Shown here piece after piece: positions 15,874 through 25,762 of a DNA stretch of 64,000 nt. The stretch's first letter is position 1. Each line of letters opens with the position of its first letter. The notes under the pieces are model-generated. The model worked only from the letters and a program-made list of their open reading frames with translations. It was not told the origin of the DNA and did no database searches. The DNA lies in NCBI RefSeq assembly GCF_000169375.1, contig NZ_AAXY01000014.1, forward strand, positions 1 to 64,000, given 5' to 3'. The position numbers and the translations under genes are program-made. The stretch is from Marinobacter sp. ELB17. Lineage in GTDB: Bacteria; Pseudomonadota; Gammaproteobacteria; Pseudomonadales; Oleiphilaceae.

Positions 15874-18465
15874 ATGGAAAAAATAGCCATTCAGCTAGAG
15901 GAAGTAAACGGCGTAGCTCGCATTAACGAGCCCGTAGGCCTTGGTATACCGCTGCCCAAAGGCACGATTCAGACCGTCCATAATCTAACGCTGCTGGATG
16001 ACCATAAGCCTCTAAGCTTGCAGCTTCAGCCCCTCGCCCACTGGCCAGACGGCAGCATACGTTGGGTTCACGCAAGTTTTTTAATCAACTTGGACTCAAA
16101 CAGCAAGAAGAGCCTGGTATTGGCCCAACACCAAACGCCCTCCCCCCGTAATCCTGAGTCTGTTATTGATCAGACGACTGAAAGCCTTATGATCTCTACC
16201 GCAACGGGTAGAGTTACTCTGCAGCCCAGCAGCTTGGCTTGGCACGTAGATAACGACGAAGGCGCAGCTATTCCATCTGTAGTGAGTTTGAGCGATGAGA
16301 ATGGCGCGCCCTGCACGGTTAAAACGGAAGCCAGCTGGAAAATTACTCACGAAGGCTCTGTTTTTGTCGCCGCGACTTTAAAAGGCGAATGGCTAAAGCA
16401 AAATAGTGAACCGTTGGCGCGGTTTGAATGTGAACTACGTATTTTCCTGGAAACGGGGCTAGTACAAGTGGAACTGGTAACTCACAACCCCAAACGCGCC
16501 CGTCACCCTGGCGGTTTATGGGATCTAGGAGACCCGGGCTCAGTTTACTTTCGGGAACTTGCCGTCGAAACTACGCTGCCAGCCAAGAGCATTGCTCAAG
16601 TCACACCTCAGGCGATCGACGATGCGCCCGGCATTTACCAGCTGCCCGATTTCAATCTTTACCAGGACTCCAGCGGTGGCGAAAATTGGAAGAGCCGGAA
16701 CCACATAGACTGCAACGGCGAAGTCAGCACTCAATTTTGTGGCTATAGACTCTCCACTCCTAGTGAGTTGCTGCATGAAGGTAAACGAGCCAATCCACTT
16801 ATTAGTATTGAGCATGATCACAGGCTGCTCGACGTAACAGCACCAAACTTCTGGCAAAACTTTCCAACGAGCCTTCGCAAAGAGGGAAGCAAGCTGACAG
16901 TCGGCATGTTCCCTAAAGACGCAAAGAATGTCTATGAGCTACAGGGCGGAGAACAGAAAACTCTCCGGTGTTTAATGGCGTACAGCCCTAATCGCGACTG
17001 CAGCAGCGCAGCCACAGCGTATGCACCTCTAATACCGGTTCTCGCTGCAGAGTGCTATGAGCAAGCCGAGGCCTTCCCTTGGTTCAAGGCTGATGCTCAG
17101 CCCGACGCTCTCGACGAACTCATAGCTGAAGGGCTAAACGGGCCCTCTAATTTCTTCGCAAAAAGAGAACTTATCGACGAATTTGGTTGGCGAAACTTTG
17201 GCGATATATTTGCAGATCACGAGACACTGTATGGGCAGGAAGGCGCAGCGCCCTTCATCTCTCACTACAACAACCAATACGATGCCATATATGGATTTGC
17301 AAGACAGTTTGCGCTAACAGGCGATAGAAAGTGGTACAAACTGATGGACGATCTAGCAGCGCACGTCGTCGACATCGATATATATCACACCGATGAAGAT
17401 CGAGTGGAATACAACAACGGCCTGTTCTGGCATACCGATCACTATTTGGATGCACACTCCGCGACCCACAGAACTTTCTCCAAGCAAAATGAAACCAGCT
17501 CAACGCCTGGTCAAACAGGTGGCGGTCCGGCTGCGGAACACTGTTATACAACAGGTTTGCTTTACCACTATTTTTTGACTGGGAATCGGAACTCTCGCGA
17601 AACAGTGCTAGAGCTGGCTCGATGGATGGTAGCACTCCACGAAGGTCAGGGTGGCCTCCTTGAGCAACTCGTTGCAATAAAAAAGTACGATATTCCCCTT
17701 ATCAAAGCTCTCCTAAGAGGTGCCCCACCAGATGCCCACCTCTATCCTTTCACGCGTGGTACCGGAAACTATATAAACGCCTTGATCGACGCTTGGCAGG
17801 TATCCGGAGAACCAACATGGATTCGAAGAGCGGAACAAGTTATCCGGCACAGTATTCATTCGGGTGATGACATATCCAAGCGAAACCTCCTTAATGCTGA
17901 AACTGGATGGTCCTATCTGGTACTCATGACCAGTGTCGCGAGATTTCTGCATTTGAAACGACGGGAAGGCCAGCTAGATCAGGAATACAAGTCCACACGT
18001 GATGCATTTATCCACTACACCAGATGGATGAAAGATCACGAACATCCTTTTCTGGAAACCCCTGAACAGCTTGAATTTCCCAACGACACCTGGACAGCGC
18101 AGGATATCCGAAAGGCAATGCTCCTATTTCAGGCAGCAGAATTTGACCCATTAAACAATGAACTATATCTGTCTCTCGCCCGCGAGATCCTTCAATATGT
18201 GGTTTCCCGCTTAGCGTCAAGCAACGAAGCCCACTTTTCTCGAATTATGATTATCCTAATGCAAAACCATGGCCCCCACCTCTTAGCCGAATCCGGAAGG
18301 GAAACACTACCCTCCCAGCCAGACCAGCTGCCCCCCTCAAAGGCGCCGCTTCTCAGCTGGAAACAGCTTCTAACCCGGATCGCACTGAGACTTATGCGAG
18401 GCATAGCTACCTTTAGTCCGTCACGAGAAAGAGCTTGGCTTAATCTGAGGCTAAACCGCTCATGA
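15874..18465 (+). CDS. YetA/PcRGLX-like polysaccharide lyase candidate
   Basis: A protein of 863 residues. The N-terminus (about 1-80: VNGVARINEPVGLGIPLPKG, LQPLAHWPDGSIRWVHASF) matches the RIFT-barrel start of exo-rhamnogalacturonan lyase-like (YetA) proteins. The middle part has the alpha/alpha-toroid character of polysaccharide-processing enzymes, with H-rich loops such as NGLFWHTDHYLDAHSATHR near residue 510. No signal peptide is apparent, which is odd for an enzyme meant for exported polymer. It overlaps the next gene by 4 bp and is grouped with an acyltransferase and a beta-helix protein, so it probably edits or turns over the EPS. Substrate unknown. Confidence 0.7.
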   Translation: MEKIAIQLEEVNGVARINEPVGLGIPLPKGTIQTVHNLTLLDDHKPLSLQLQPLAHWPDGSIRWVHASFLINLDSNSKKSLVLAQHQTPSPRNPESVIDQTTESLMISTATGRVTLQPSSLAWHVDNDEGAAIPSVVSLSDENGAPCTVKTEASWKITHEGSVFVAATLKGEWLKQNSEPLARFECELRIFLETGLVQVELVTHNPKRARHPGGLWDLGDPGSVYFRELAVETTLPAKSIAQVTPQAIDDAPGIYQLPDFNLYQDSSGGENWKSRNHIDCNGEVSTQFCGYRLSTPSELLHEGKRANPLISIEHDHRLLDVTAPNFWQNFPTSLRKEGSKLTVGMFPKDAKNVYELQGGEQKTLRCLMAYSPNRDCSSAATAYAPLIPVLAAECYEQAEAFPWFKADAQPDALDELIAEGLNGPSNFFAKRELIDEFGWRNFGDIFADHETLYGQEGAAPFISHYNNQYDAIYGFARQFALTGDRKWYKLMDDLAAHVVDIDIYHTDEDRVEYNNGLFWHTDHYLDAHSATHRTFSKQNETSSTPGQTGGGPAAEHCYTTGLLYHYFLTGNRNSRETVLELARWMVALHEGQGGLLEQLVAIKKYDIPLIKALLRGAPPDAHLYPFTRGTGNYINALIDAWQVSGEPTWIRRAEQVIRHSIHSGDDISKRNLLNAETGWSYLVLMTSVARFLHLKRREGQLDQEYKSTRDAFIHYTRWMKDHEHPFLETPEQLEFPNDTWTAQDIRKAMLLFQAAEFDPLNNELYLSLAREILQYVVSRLASSNEAHFSRIMIILMQNHGPHLLAESGRETLPSQPDQLPPSKAPLLSWKQLLTRIALRLMRGIATFSPSRERAWLNLRLNRS

Positions 18466-19061
18466 TTAATAAAAAAATTATTAAGCGTCTCGTTCAATAT
18501 GGCTTCACCCTAATGACCTTGCCAATATTTATCGTTTATTGGGCATGTTCAAAAATTCTTGAACCTGATGGGACGTTTCAATCATTCTCACAAGTTCTGA
18601 GCTTGTTGCCTGGAAAAATCGGCGTCTACCTCCGCGCTGCGTTCTACCATCTTGCATGTCCAAATACTTCACAGGACATATCTATCGGCTTTCTAACTAT
18701 TTTTTCCCACAGGGATACCACCATTGAGGAAGGTGTATACATAGGCCCCCAGTGTAATATTGGAAAGTGCAAAATAGGTTCAAATACCTTACTTGGGAGC
18801 GGTGTACACATTCTAAGCGGGAAGAATCAGCACAATTTTGATGATCCCGATATGCCAATTCAATTTCAAGGAGGGCATTTCGAAAAAATAGAAATCGGAA
18901 AGGATTGCTGGCTCGGAAATGGATCAATTGTCATGGTTGAGGTTAAAGAGCAAACTGTCATAGCCGCAGGCTCTGTGATAACCAAATCATTTGATGTCGC
19001 TGTAGTTTGTGGCGGTAATCCTGCTAAGCTAATTAAGGGCAGACATAAGCCTGCGCTCTAA
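18462..19061 (+). CDS. Hexapeptide-repeat acyltransferase
   Basis: A 199-residue protein with a hydrophobic N-terminal segment (about 12-30) and a left-handed beta-helix C-terminal domain: repeats of the type IEEGVYIGPQCNIG, CKIGSNTLLGSGVHI and KDCWLGNGSIVMVEVKEQTVIAAGSVITKS, ending GNPAKLIKG as in sugar O-acetyltransferases. It should acetylate a sugar of the EPS or its precursor, next to the membrane. It is translationally coupled (ATGA) to the lyase-like gene. The catalytic His is probably in the NQHNFDDP loop near residue 126. Confidence 0.82.
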   Translation: MINKKIIKRLVQYGFTLMTLPIFIVYWACSKILEPDGTFQSFSQVLSLLPGKIGVYLRAAFYHLACPNTSQDISIGFLTIFSHRDTTIEEGVYIGPQCNIGKCKIGSNTLLGSGVHILSGKNQHNFDDPDMPIQFQGGHFEKIEIGKDCWLGNGSIVMVEVKEQTVIAAGSVITKSFDVAVVCGGNPAKLIKGRHKPAL

Positions 19062-19112
19062 TTCGATGTAATCGTTAGCCGTGGAGTTAGGCGGTTTTTG
19101 AGGGTTAAAATC

Positions 19113-20984
19113 ATGATCAAAATATTTCGTGGCGTCATTTTTGTTTTAGGCATTCTAGCTTCATTTCACGCTTTGAGCGCACCACGGCCATTTCTGGCAT
19201 TTTCGGATCTTGTGTCTGGCCCTAGTGACGGATTAAACGACGGCAAAGGTGTAGGGACTATTGTTTCGGTTTGGGGGCAAAACTTTGGAACAGAGCGGGG
19301 AAAAGTGTTTTTTACTGATAGCGATGGGGTCAAACGTGAAGCTAGCTATATCTATTACTGGAAGCCTGCTGACGGAAACCTCCCGGGATCTCCGTCCGAT
19401 CTATTTTCTTCGCACCAGATGTATGAAGTAGCCTTCTCGATTCCAAAATCACCCAATGGGGCTGCTGAGATTTTGATACAGACGCAGTCAGGAGAAACAT
19501 CAAACCCTTTATCGTTTAATGTTCGCCCCGGAAATATCTATCACGTCAAACAAAACGGCAGTAACGCGAGCGGAAACGGATCATTTTCTTTGCCTTGGGG
19601 TTTCGTGAATGGGTATCCATCTTCACAGCCAGCCCCGGGGAACCAAGGACTAGAGGCAGGGGATATCGTATACAGCCATGGTGTAAGAGAACCATCACTG
19701 ACAGGAGGGGGCCGTGATGTCGGGATGTTTCTGCGAGGCTTGAAAGGCACTATTGACCGGCAAATAGCTATAGCGGGATACCCTGGCACCCAACCCATCG
19801 TTGAATCGCCTCGCTGGGGAGTTCATCCCTATGTATCTACTGGAATCGTCCTCTCGAAATATACTGTTAAAGGGGGCCTTCTTGACGATCCCATGGATAC
19901 GTCCCCTACGTTTGGGGCGGGCTCATCAATCGACTCAACAATGCAAGTTAAAACTTCGGAAAATGGCAGAATAGTTGGCAACAGCTTAACTGATTCGGAC
20001 GGAAAGTGCTCCAATGGCTGGCATGGAGCAATCTCTAGCGGTGAGATGGGAGGGTCAAATGTGAAAATATTCGGAAACTATATTTACGAATTAGGCTGTA
20101 GGCAGACATCACACTTTCACCATACCACCTATATGTCCAAGCGAGACACATCTAACAGTCAGCCGTCTATTGCCTGGGAATATGGCTGGAATCGTCTCGA
20201 AGGAAATAAGGCTAAGTTCGGTATTCACTCGTACGACCAGTCGCCCTTTGATAGCAGAAATTGTGGTGACGTCACTGGAACCCTTCGCATTCACCATAAT
20301 TATATAAAGGATCAACGAGGCGCTGGGGTAAATTTAAGCACCAAGGATTATGACGATAAGGACATTTGCTGGACAACTGATGTGGTAATAGATAAAAATG
20401 TGCTAATTAACACTGGCTTAGGCCCAGTGTCAGAGCTGAACAACGGCACTGCACCTTACGGAATAAGCGTTGGCGGAGATATTGGTGGCAATGTTGAAAT
20501 CACCAGCAATTTGATTCTAGATGTTTCTGACCCCTCCGCTCGAGAGTATGGGACTGCGGCAGCAATCAATCTATTTCTAAGGAACACAAGTAGCACCATC
20601 ATAGTTTCAAAGAACATTGTTACAGTTTCAGATGACATAACGCTAATCCGGAAAGAAACTAAGAATCATTCGATCCTCAGTAACATCTGGTACTCTGAAT
20701 CTAGGTCAGCTGAGTCAATTCAAGATGAAGTTTTGCAGCTCGGAAGTACTTTGGACAACAGATTTTATGATCCCGAAATCTCAATTCTTGGTAATAGTAT
20801 CATCGTTGGAATACCAGCAATGGCAAAATCTGTAACGTACCAAGGTGCTCTTGCCCTGGTCGTAAACGAGAAAGCTCAAGAAAAGATAGGTTTTTATGGG
20901 AGCTACTCCTCTTCTCAGGATATAGGCCCTTTTTATGAAAACTTCAGCCCCCCGAACCCACCCTCTATTATAGAGGCCAAATAA
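19113..20984 (+). CDS. Secreted right-handed beta-helix protein with IPT/TIG-like domain
   Basis: A 623-residue exported protein. ATG 19113 is preferred over TTG 19098 because GAGGG lies 9 nt before it. A signal peptide ends near residue 23 (ALSA). Residues about 28-140 resemble an IPT/TIG immunoglobulin fold (GTIVSVWGQNFGTERGKVFF). From about residue 145 the pattern of short beta-rungs with N and G (IYHVKQNGSNASGNG, VKIFGNYIYE, LRIHHNYIKDQRGAG, VEITSNLILD) is that of a parallel beta-helix as in pectate-lyase-like and alginate-epimerase-like proteins. Together with the neighbouring lyase-like protein it suggests periplasmic or extracellular trimming of the EPS. No catalytic residues assigned. 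Confidence 0.72.
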   Translation: MIKIFRGVIFVLGILASFHALSAPRPFLAFSDLVSGPSDGLNDGKGVGTIVSVWGQNFGTERGKVFFTDSDGVKREASYIYYWKPADGNLPGSPSDLFSSHQMYEVAFSIPKSPNGAAEILIQTQSGETSNPLSFNVRPGNIYHVKQNGSNASGNGSFSLPWGFVNGYPSSQPAPGNQGLEAGDIVYSHGVREPSLTGGGRDVGMFLRGLKGTIDRQIAIAGYPGTQPIVESPRWGVHPYVSTGIVLSKYTVKGGLLDDPMDTSPTFGAGSSIDSTMQVKTSENGRIVGNSLTDSDGKCSNGWHGAISSGEMGGSNVKIFGNYIYELGCRQTSHFHHTTYMSKRDTSNSQPSIAWEYGWNRLEGNKAKFGIHSYDQSPFDSRNCGDVTGTLRIHHNYIKDQRGAGVNLSTKDYDDKDICWTTDVVIDKNVLINTGLGPVSELNNGTAPYGISVGGDIGGNVEITSNLILDVSDPSAREYGTAAAINLFLRNTSSTIIVSKNIVTVSDDITLIRKETKNHSILSNIWYSESRSAESIQDEVLQLGSTLDNRFYDPEISILGNSIIVGIPAMAKSVTYQGALALVVNEKAQEKIGFYGSYSSSQDIGPFYENFSPPNPPSIIEAK

Positions 20985-20991
20985 GTAGCTT

Positions 20992-21948
20992 ATGGAAGAG
21001 CCCATTGTAAGTTTCATAATACCTGCGTTCAACGAGGAAAATAACATTGAAAGAACGATAGAGGACGTTATTTCGGGATCACGGGAATCTAAGTTGTTAT
21101 TTGAAATAATTGTTGTTGACAACAACTCTACGGACAAAACTCTTGAGATTTGCCGTTCCTACGAAAAGTATGTAAGAGTATATCCATCTGTAGTTGGAAC
21201 AATTGCACGGATTAGGAACTTTGGAACTGGAAAATCGAAAGGTTCGGTATTAGTATTTATTGACTCTGACATAAGTCTCCATAAATCTTGGTTTCCATTT
21301 TTTAAGAATAAAATGGACTACGTTTTAAAAAAAAGATTAATAACAGGTAGCAAATGCCAGCCTGTCAATAATACCTACCTGTCTAGAGGATGGTTCGCTC
21401 TTATTCAGGGAGATAAAAGTAATTATATCAATTCTGGTCATATGATAATGTCTCGCACTACCTTCGATCTAGTTGGAGGGTTCAATGAAAGTTTGGTGAC
21501 ATCCGAAGACGTAGATATTTGTCAAAGGGCTCAGTCTGCATCTGTTAGCGTTGAAAACGATAGCTCTTTAGTAGCGCTGCATCGTGGATATCCCGAGTCC
21601 GCATACCAGTTCATACTGCGGGAGGCATGGCACGGCATTCAAGATGTAAATTCATTAAACGCATTTTTTCGATCAAAAACTGCGACTTTATCTATTCTTT
21701 CATCGTTATTGATAGTTTTCGTTGTTTTTTCGATCATATTTTTCAATAATTTATTGCTTGCAGCGTTCGGCATCTTACTTTCAGTCGGTCTTGCCATTCT
21801 ATTTCACTTTTCAAAAACTAGAAAAATAACTAAATCTCTATTATATTTTCCTATTTCTTACTTATATTTTTGGGGACGTTCTTACTCCTTTTTTCTGAAA
21901 CTTAAAAATGGCAGAGCGGTTGGTAACAGGAGTCCTAGAACATTCTGA
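20992..21948 (+). CDS. Glycosyltransferase family 2
   Basis: A 318-residue GT-A enzyme. The start VSFIIPAFNEENNIERT, the nucleotide-site VVDNNSTDKT and the metal-binding FIDSDI are typical. The C-terminus has two hydrophobic segments (about 232-275), anchoring it in the inner membrane. The DNA is much more AT-rich than the EPS core genes, which points to recent acquisition. Last gene of the plus-strand run, convergent with the minus-strand EPS operon. Confidence 0.85.
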   Translation: MEEPIVSFIIPAFNEENNIERTIEDVISGSRESKLLFEIIVVDNNSTDKTLEICRSYEKYVRVYPSVVGTIARIRNFGTGKSKGSVLVFIDSDISLHKSWFPFFKNKMDYVLKKRLITGSKCQPVNNTYLSRGWFALIQGDKSNYINSGHMIMSRTTFDLVGGFNESLVTSEDVDICQRAQSASVSVENDSSLVALHRGYPESAYQFILREAWHGIQDVNSLNAFFRSKTATLSILSSLLIVFVVFSIIFFNNLLLAAFGILLSVGLAILFHFSKTRKITKSLLYFPISYLYFWGRSYSFFLKLKNGRAVGNRSPRTF

Positions 21949-22081
21949 AGAATCTTCCTTAAAACGTGCTCGGCTATCCACCCCAGCTTTAGCTGGGACT
22001 CAAAATAGACATCAAGCCATTATGTCCAGTTTCTGTTGATTACCCCGACTCTCAGGAAGTACCAACAGCTGGGGGCTATCC

Positions 22082-22759
22082 TCAATTCAGCATATGTTCA
22101 ACATCCAATCTGGTGACAACAGCCTGACGTCCCGATGGAGACTGAGGTACCTCCTTAAACTTGCCATCAAAGCTATCGGAATTTTGAACCCCTACGCCCA
22201 TTTTTCTACATATTTCCACGAGCGATCGTGGATCTTCAATTATGGATTCGAATTGAATCACAACCACTCTGCCCGGATATTTATTTGCTTGAGCATGCCA
22301 GAAGTCATAATAGGCTTCGTAATCTGCCTTAGCGAGCGTTGCAGCTTGTTTAATGGCCTCCTCTTTACTGCGCAGCCACCCAACCCTTAACCCCCAATTT
22401 AGTATTGAAGGAAGCCAGGAGGCCAAATCTTTCTGAATCACCAGGTGCCGACAGTTGGGGGGGTAATTAGCTAGCGAATCGAGCTGTTCCAGTTCAGCCA
22501 CCTGATAGTCGTTTTGGTACCGAGAATCCCATGGCATTATTGACTTCTTTGCCGACTGCCAGCGGCAATGTTTATGAGAAGCTGCGCCCCGAGCAGGATC
22601 AAAGCTGTTGACGGGCACCACACCCAGCGAACGCAGGCAAAGGTTCAGATAGTTTGTCCCCGAACGCTGAATACCATGATGTGCTACAGGCGTCTTATTC
22701 AAAATCGAGTTTGAGATTTTGATCCATCTATTTCTAAAAGTCGCGAACGATAATTCCAT
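22082..22759 (-). CDS. PAPS-dependent sulfotransferase-like protein
   Basis: A 225-residue cytoplasmic protein (TTG 22789 is an alternative start adding 10 residues). It begins with HHGIQRSGTNYLNLCL, the 5'-phosphosulfate-binding loop of sulfotransferases (RSGT-N/S), and has VIQFESIIEDPRSLVEICRKMGV near the C-terminus, the usual helix after the 3'-phosphate site. Last gene of the long minus-strand EPS operon. With cysDNC 8 kb away supplying PAPS, it could sulfate an EPS sugar. Rated as sulfotransferase-like because the family is very diverse. Confidence 0.7.
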   Translation of the reverse strand: MELSFATFRNRWIKISNSILNKTPVAHHGIQRSGTNYLNLCLRSLGVVPVNSFDPARGAASHKHCRWQSAKKSIMPWDSRYQNDYQVAELEQLDSLANYPPNCRHLVIQKDLASWLPSILNWGLRVGWLRSKEEAIKQAATLAKADYEAYYDFWHAQANKYPGRVVVIQFESIIEDPRSLVEICRKMGVGVQNSDSFDGKFKEVPQSPSGRQAVVTRLDVEHMLN

Positions 22760-22792
22760 ATGCACAGATTTCCGTTTAATAAGCACCAAGCG

Positions 22793-23938
22793 TTATGGCC
22801 TCGGGACTTCCTGAAGAGCAGCATCTACTTCACTGGCGTACCTGCAAGCAATTGCTGCCCAATCAAACTGCTGCAATGCCTTCTCGGCTCGCCATGAGCG
22901 ATCGGACTCAGCGTTTCCCTGCTCACAGTACCCGACAATCGAATCCAGCCAGTCGTCCGGATTCAAGTCCTGAATCACAGTACCCAAGCGGTATTCGGTT
23001 AAAATATCAGCGGGGCCCGCCGTCGGCGTCGATACTACCGGGACCCCAAAAAATAGAGCTTCAATTACAACCATTCCGTAGATTTCGTAATTGCTTGGCA
23101 AAACGAATACGTCGCTCTGGCGATATATCGAAGGAAGCTCCGTCTGGGGAAGTTTTCCCAATATATATATATTTTTCAGTCCACAGTCGACACTTGCACG
23201 CTCAACTGCCACACGCTCCGGGCCATCACCGACAATAACAAAAACATACCCTTCGGGCGCCCTCTCCGCCAAGCGCACAAGAAATTCCGGATTACGCCTG
23301 TTTTCCAAAGCTCCAACGTAAAGGATAACCCTTTCTGTATCGCCTATCCCCAGCTCAGCCCGCCAATCTGTTTCGATACAGCCATCGAACACGTCAAAAT
23401 TTAGGCCAACAGGAAGAACCGTGCATCTGGGGTAGCCCCTTGTCTCCAGAAACCTCTTGGATACTGTTGTTTTGCAAAATGCGGTTAGTGCCCCTCTTTT
23501 CATGGACGGGCGAAGAAAACGGTCATGGATACTCTCGTAGAGGTGCCATTTGCGCCCCGACAAGATTTTATACATCCCCTGATAAATCACAAAAGGGAGG
23601 CCCAGCGACACACACAACCTGGTAATAAGATAGGAAGAGAAATTCCCTTCTTCGTTTATCTGTACCAGATCATAATTTTCTTCTTTGAAAATTGGCTTCA
23701 GGAATTGGTTATAACAAGGCTCATCAAAAATCGGAATGGTGCAAAACCCGACATATCGGATGCGGACTCCAGGATCGCGATCACTTATCACGCTTGAACC
23801 CGAGCGTTCTTTGGAGCCCAGAAAAATATCGACGGTATTCCCGAGTTTGGCCAACCCTAGCGCCAACCCCAGCTCTTGAGAATTATAGGATGTAATATCT
23901 TGAGAACTGCAATCAGTCCTGACGATAGCGATTTTCAT
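22793..23938 (-). CDS. Glycosyltransferase family 4
   Basis: A 381-residue GT-B enzyme. N-terminal Rossmann domain starting MKIAIVRTDC; C-terminal donor domain with ILYVGALENRRNPEFLVRLA, IVGDGPERVAVE and VFVLPSNYEIYGMVVIEALFFGVPVV, where E-x7-E is the GT4 signature. It overlaps the flippase gene by 4 bp, so is co-translated with it. Substrate unknown. Confidence 0.87.
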   Translation of the reverse strand: MKIAIVRTDCSSQDITSYNSQELGLALGLAKLGNTVDIFLGSKERSGSSVISDRDPGVRIRYVGFCTIPIFDEPCYNQFLKPIFKEENYDLVQINEEGNFSSYLITRLCVSLGLPFVIYQGMYKILSGRKWHLYESIHDRFLRPSMKRGALTAFCKTTVSKRFLETRGYPRCTVLPVGLNFDVFDGCIETDWRAELGIGDTERVILYVGALENRRNPEFLVRLAERAPEGYVFVIVGDGPERVAVERASVDCGLKNIYILGKLPQTELPSIYRQSDVFVLPSNYEIYGMVVIEALFFGVPVVSTPTAGPADILTEYRLGTVIQDLNPDDWLDSIVGYCEQGNAESDRSWRAEKALQQFDWAAIACRYASEVDAALQEVPRP

Positions 23939-25431
23939 AAATCCATTTTGTCCAACGTTTTATGGGTTCGATTTCTGATCCAAGCCAGTACCATACTGAT
24001 ACCTTGATCAACATAGGATTTAGCCCTGCAAGCGGTGCTATCAATACGAGCCAATACAGAAAGTGCAAGGTACATCAAAAAATAACAGACTAAGGCAAGA
24101 ACGATTCCAAAAATAGCAAGATCCCATAAACCCAAGGGGGGCCAGGCTTCAGACAACGAAAACCCGATGGTCATGCTTACGACATATGGCAATAGAAAGT
24201 ATGCAAACGTCTTAATAAAGGTGGAACTAGATAACTTCGTTGCAAAGTAGAGCAGAAAAACATTGAATCCGAGCGCAAGCAGACTTCTCACCCAAACGAA
24301 CTCAATTAATCCTCCATCTTTCAACATATATAATACCGTTACGATTATAATAAAAATTGATGCGTCGAAATAAAATATTTGCTTTACCTTTTCAAAAGCT
24401 ATAAATATAGAGTTAATTAGACCGCTCAAAGTAAATGCTGCTAGTAACGGTGTCATCGCCTGTATCAAAGGCGCAGTTTCTCGCCATTTTTCCCCCAGCA
24501 GCACCAGCACAAACGTCTCATTGGCAAAAAATAGAAATGCCACCACTGGTGCAATAAGAAGTGAAACCACCAACACTGACAGAGAAAACTGGTTGTCGAG
24601 CTCTTCAGGGTTCTGTCGCACGCTCGAGAAGGTCGCCAGCAGTGGCTCAACAGCCGGTCGTATAACTTCATTGGCAGGCATGATTGTGAATTCTCGCGCG
24701 ATATTGAACCGGCCAAGTTGCGCCAGACTGAAAAATTGGGAAATGAGCAAGGTATCAACCTGGGCACGAAGGTAGCCAAAACAACCTCGTGCCATCATCC
24801 AGCGAGAAAACATCCACTGTTTTCCGACATTTTTCAAGGATAGTCTTGGGCGATGCGCACAGTATCGATATGAGAGCAGAAGCATGAGGGCCGCTGACAC
24901 AATGTCCCCTATGATAATTGCCCAAAACGTCTTGTAGGCGAGAGCGATTACTACAACAACGGTAAAAGAACCAATTTTCGAAAATACTTCGAGCTTGAAG
25001 ATATCCTTATAATCGAGATTCCGTCTTTTCACGTGTAGCTCGGGATTCATCAGTGCACGAATACCAATAACGGGAATCAATACAGAAATGGCCTGAATAA
25101 CTACTGGGTTTTCATAAAATAGCGCCAGAACCGGTAGCGACCCATACAAGATAAGGCAAATGCTGAATTTTATGATCAGGTTCAACGTCCATGCACTATT
25201 CACAACACCATCATCCAGGAATTCAGTCTGGACGAGATACTGTTGTATTCCGGTGTTGGAGATGACTTCAGAGAAATAGATTACTAGAGCAGCAATGGCA
25301 ACAATACCGAAGCTTTCCGGGGTCAGAAGCCGAGCCAGTATCAGCGTACTGATTAGTCCCAGAGATCTTTGCAGAAACTTGATCGCAACCAACGTTCCAG
25401 AGCTTTTAATCAGCTTTGATGCCAATCCCAT
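23935..25431 (-). CDS. Wzx-type polysaccharide flippase
   Basis: A 498-residue multi-pass membrane protein of the MOP/oligosaccharide flippase superfamily, of the usual length and with about 12-14 hydrophobic segments. The start GLISTLILARLLTPESFGIVAIAALV is typical. It would move lipid-linked EPS repeat units to the periplasmic face for the ligase/polymerase encoded upstream. Its start codon overlaps the stop of the preceding gene remnant (TGATG). Confidence 0.88.
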   Translation of the reverse strand: MGLASKLIKSSGTLVAIKFLQRSLGLISTLILARLLTPESFGIVAIAALVIYFSEVISNTGIQQYLVQTEFLDDGVVNSAWTLNLIIKFSICLILYGSLPVLALFYENPVVIQAISVLIPVIGIRALMNPELHVKRRNLDYKDIFKLEVFSKIGSFTVVVVIALAYKTFWAIIIGDIVSAALMLLLSYRYCAHRPRLSLKNVGKQWMFSRWMMARGCFGYLRAQVDTLLISQFFSLAQLGRFNIAREFTIMPANEVIRPAVEPLLATFSSVRQNPEELDNQFSLSVLVVSLLIAPVVAFLFFANETFVLVLLGEKWRETAPLIQAMTPLLAAFTLSGLINSIFIAFEKVKQIFYFDASIFIIIVTVLYMLKDGGLIEFVWVRSLLALGFNVFLLYFATKLSSSTFIKTFAYFLLPYVVSMTIGFSLSEAWPPLGLWDLAIFGIVLALVCYFLMYLALSVLARIDSTACRAKSYVDQGISMVLAWIRNRTHKTLDKMDL

Positions 25432-25762
25432 CAGGAACTATCCTTCGCCGAGAGGAAATCAACGACAGAACCGGGGCTTGCGAGCAACCCGGTCCGTTCA
25501 TGCTCCACTATTTTGGGGTTACCTCTAACATTGGTTTCGATAACCTGATTTCCCAAGTTCATGACCTCCAGTAAAGTCATCGACGTGCCCTCTTTGTGTG
25601 AGGAAAGAAGCATCGTGTCATAGTTGATTTCCCGGAATCGTACAAAGGCTCGCAACATGAGTTCCTAGTTTTCAATTGGAGTAAGCCTTGAGACAGCACC
25701 CAGCCCGCGGACTCATAAAAACCTGCGGGAGTAATAAATTGCATTATTCTCATTGGCTCCAT
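25431..25762 (-). pseudogene. Chimeric, frameshifted glycosyltransferase remnant
   Basis: The first 20 codons (MRIMQFITPAGFYESAGWVLS) copy the start of the intact GT4 at 31658 (LRVLQFITPAGFYGAERWVLA). The sequence then jumps, in another frame with an in-frame stop (LTPIEN*ELMLRAF), to the second half of a GT4 like the one at 27449 (DPVKNQSMMLRAF). It continues MLLSSHKEGTSMTLLEVMNLG and RGNPKIVEHERTGLL after losing the middle. Two different glycosyltransferase genes have been joined by deletion. It cannot encode an active enzyme. Confidence 0.85.

Noticed and set aside
21949..22081. Small hairpin (CCAGC-TTTA-GCTGG) between the convergent GT2 and sulfotransferase genes
   Set aside because: Only a 5-bp stem and no T-run on either strand; not enough to call a terminator.
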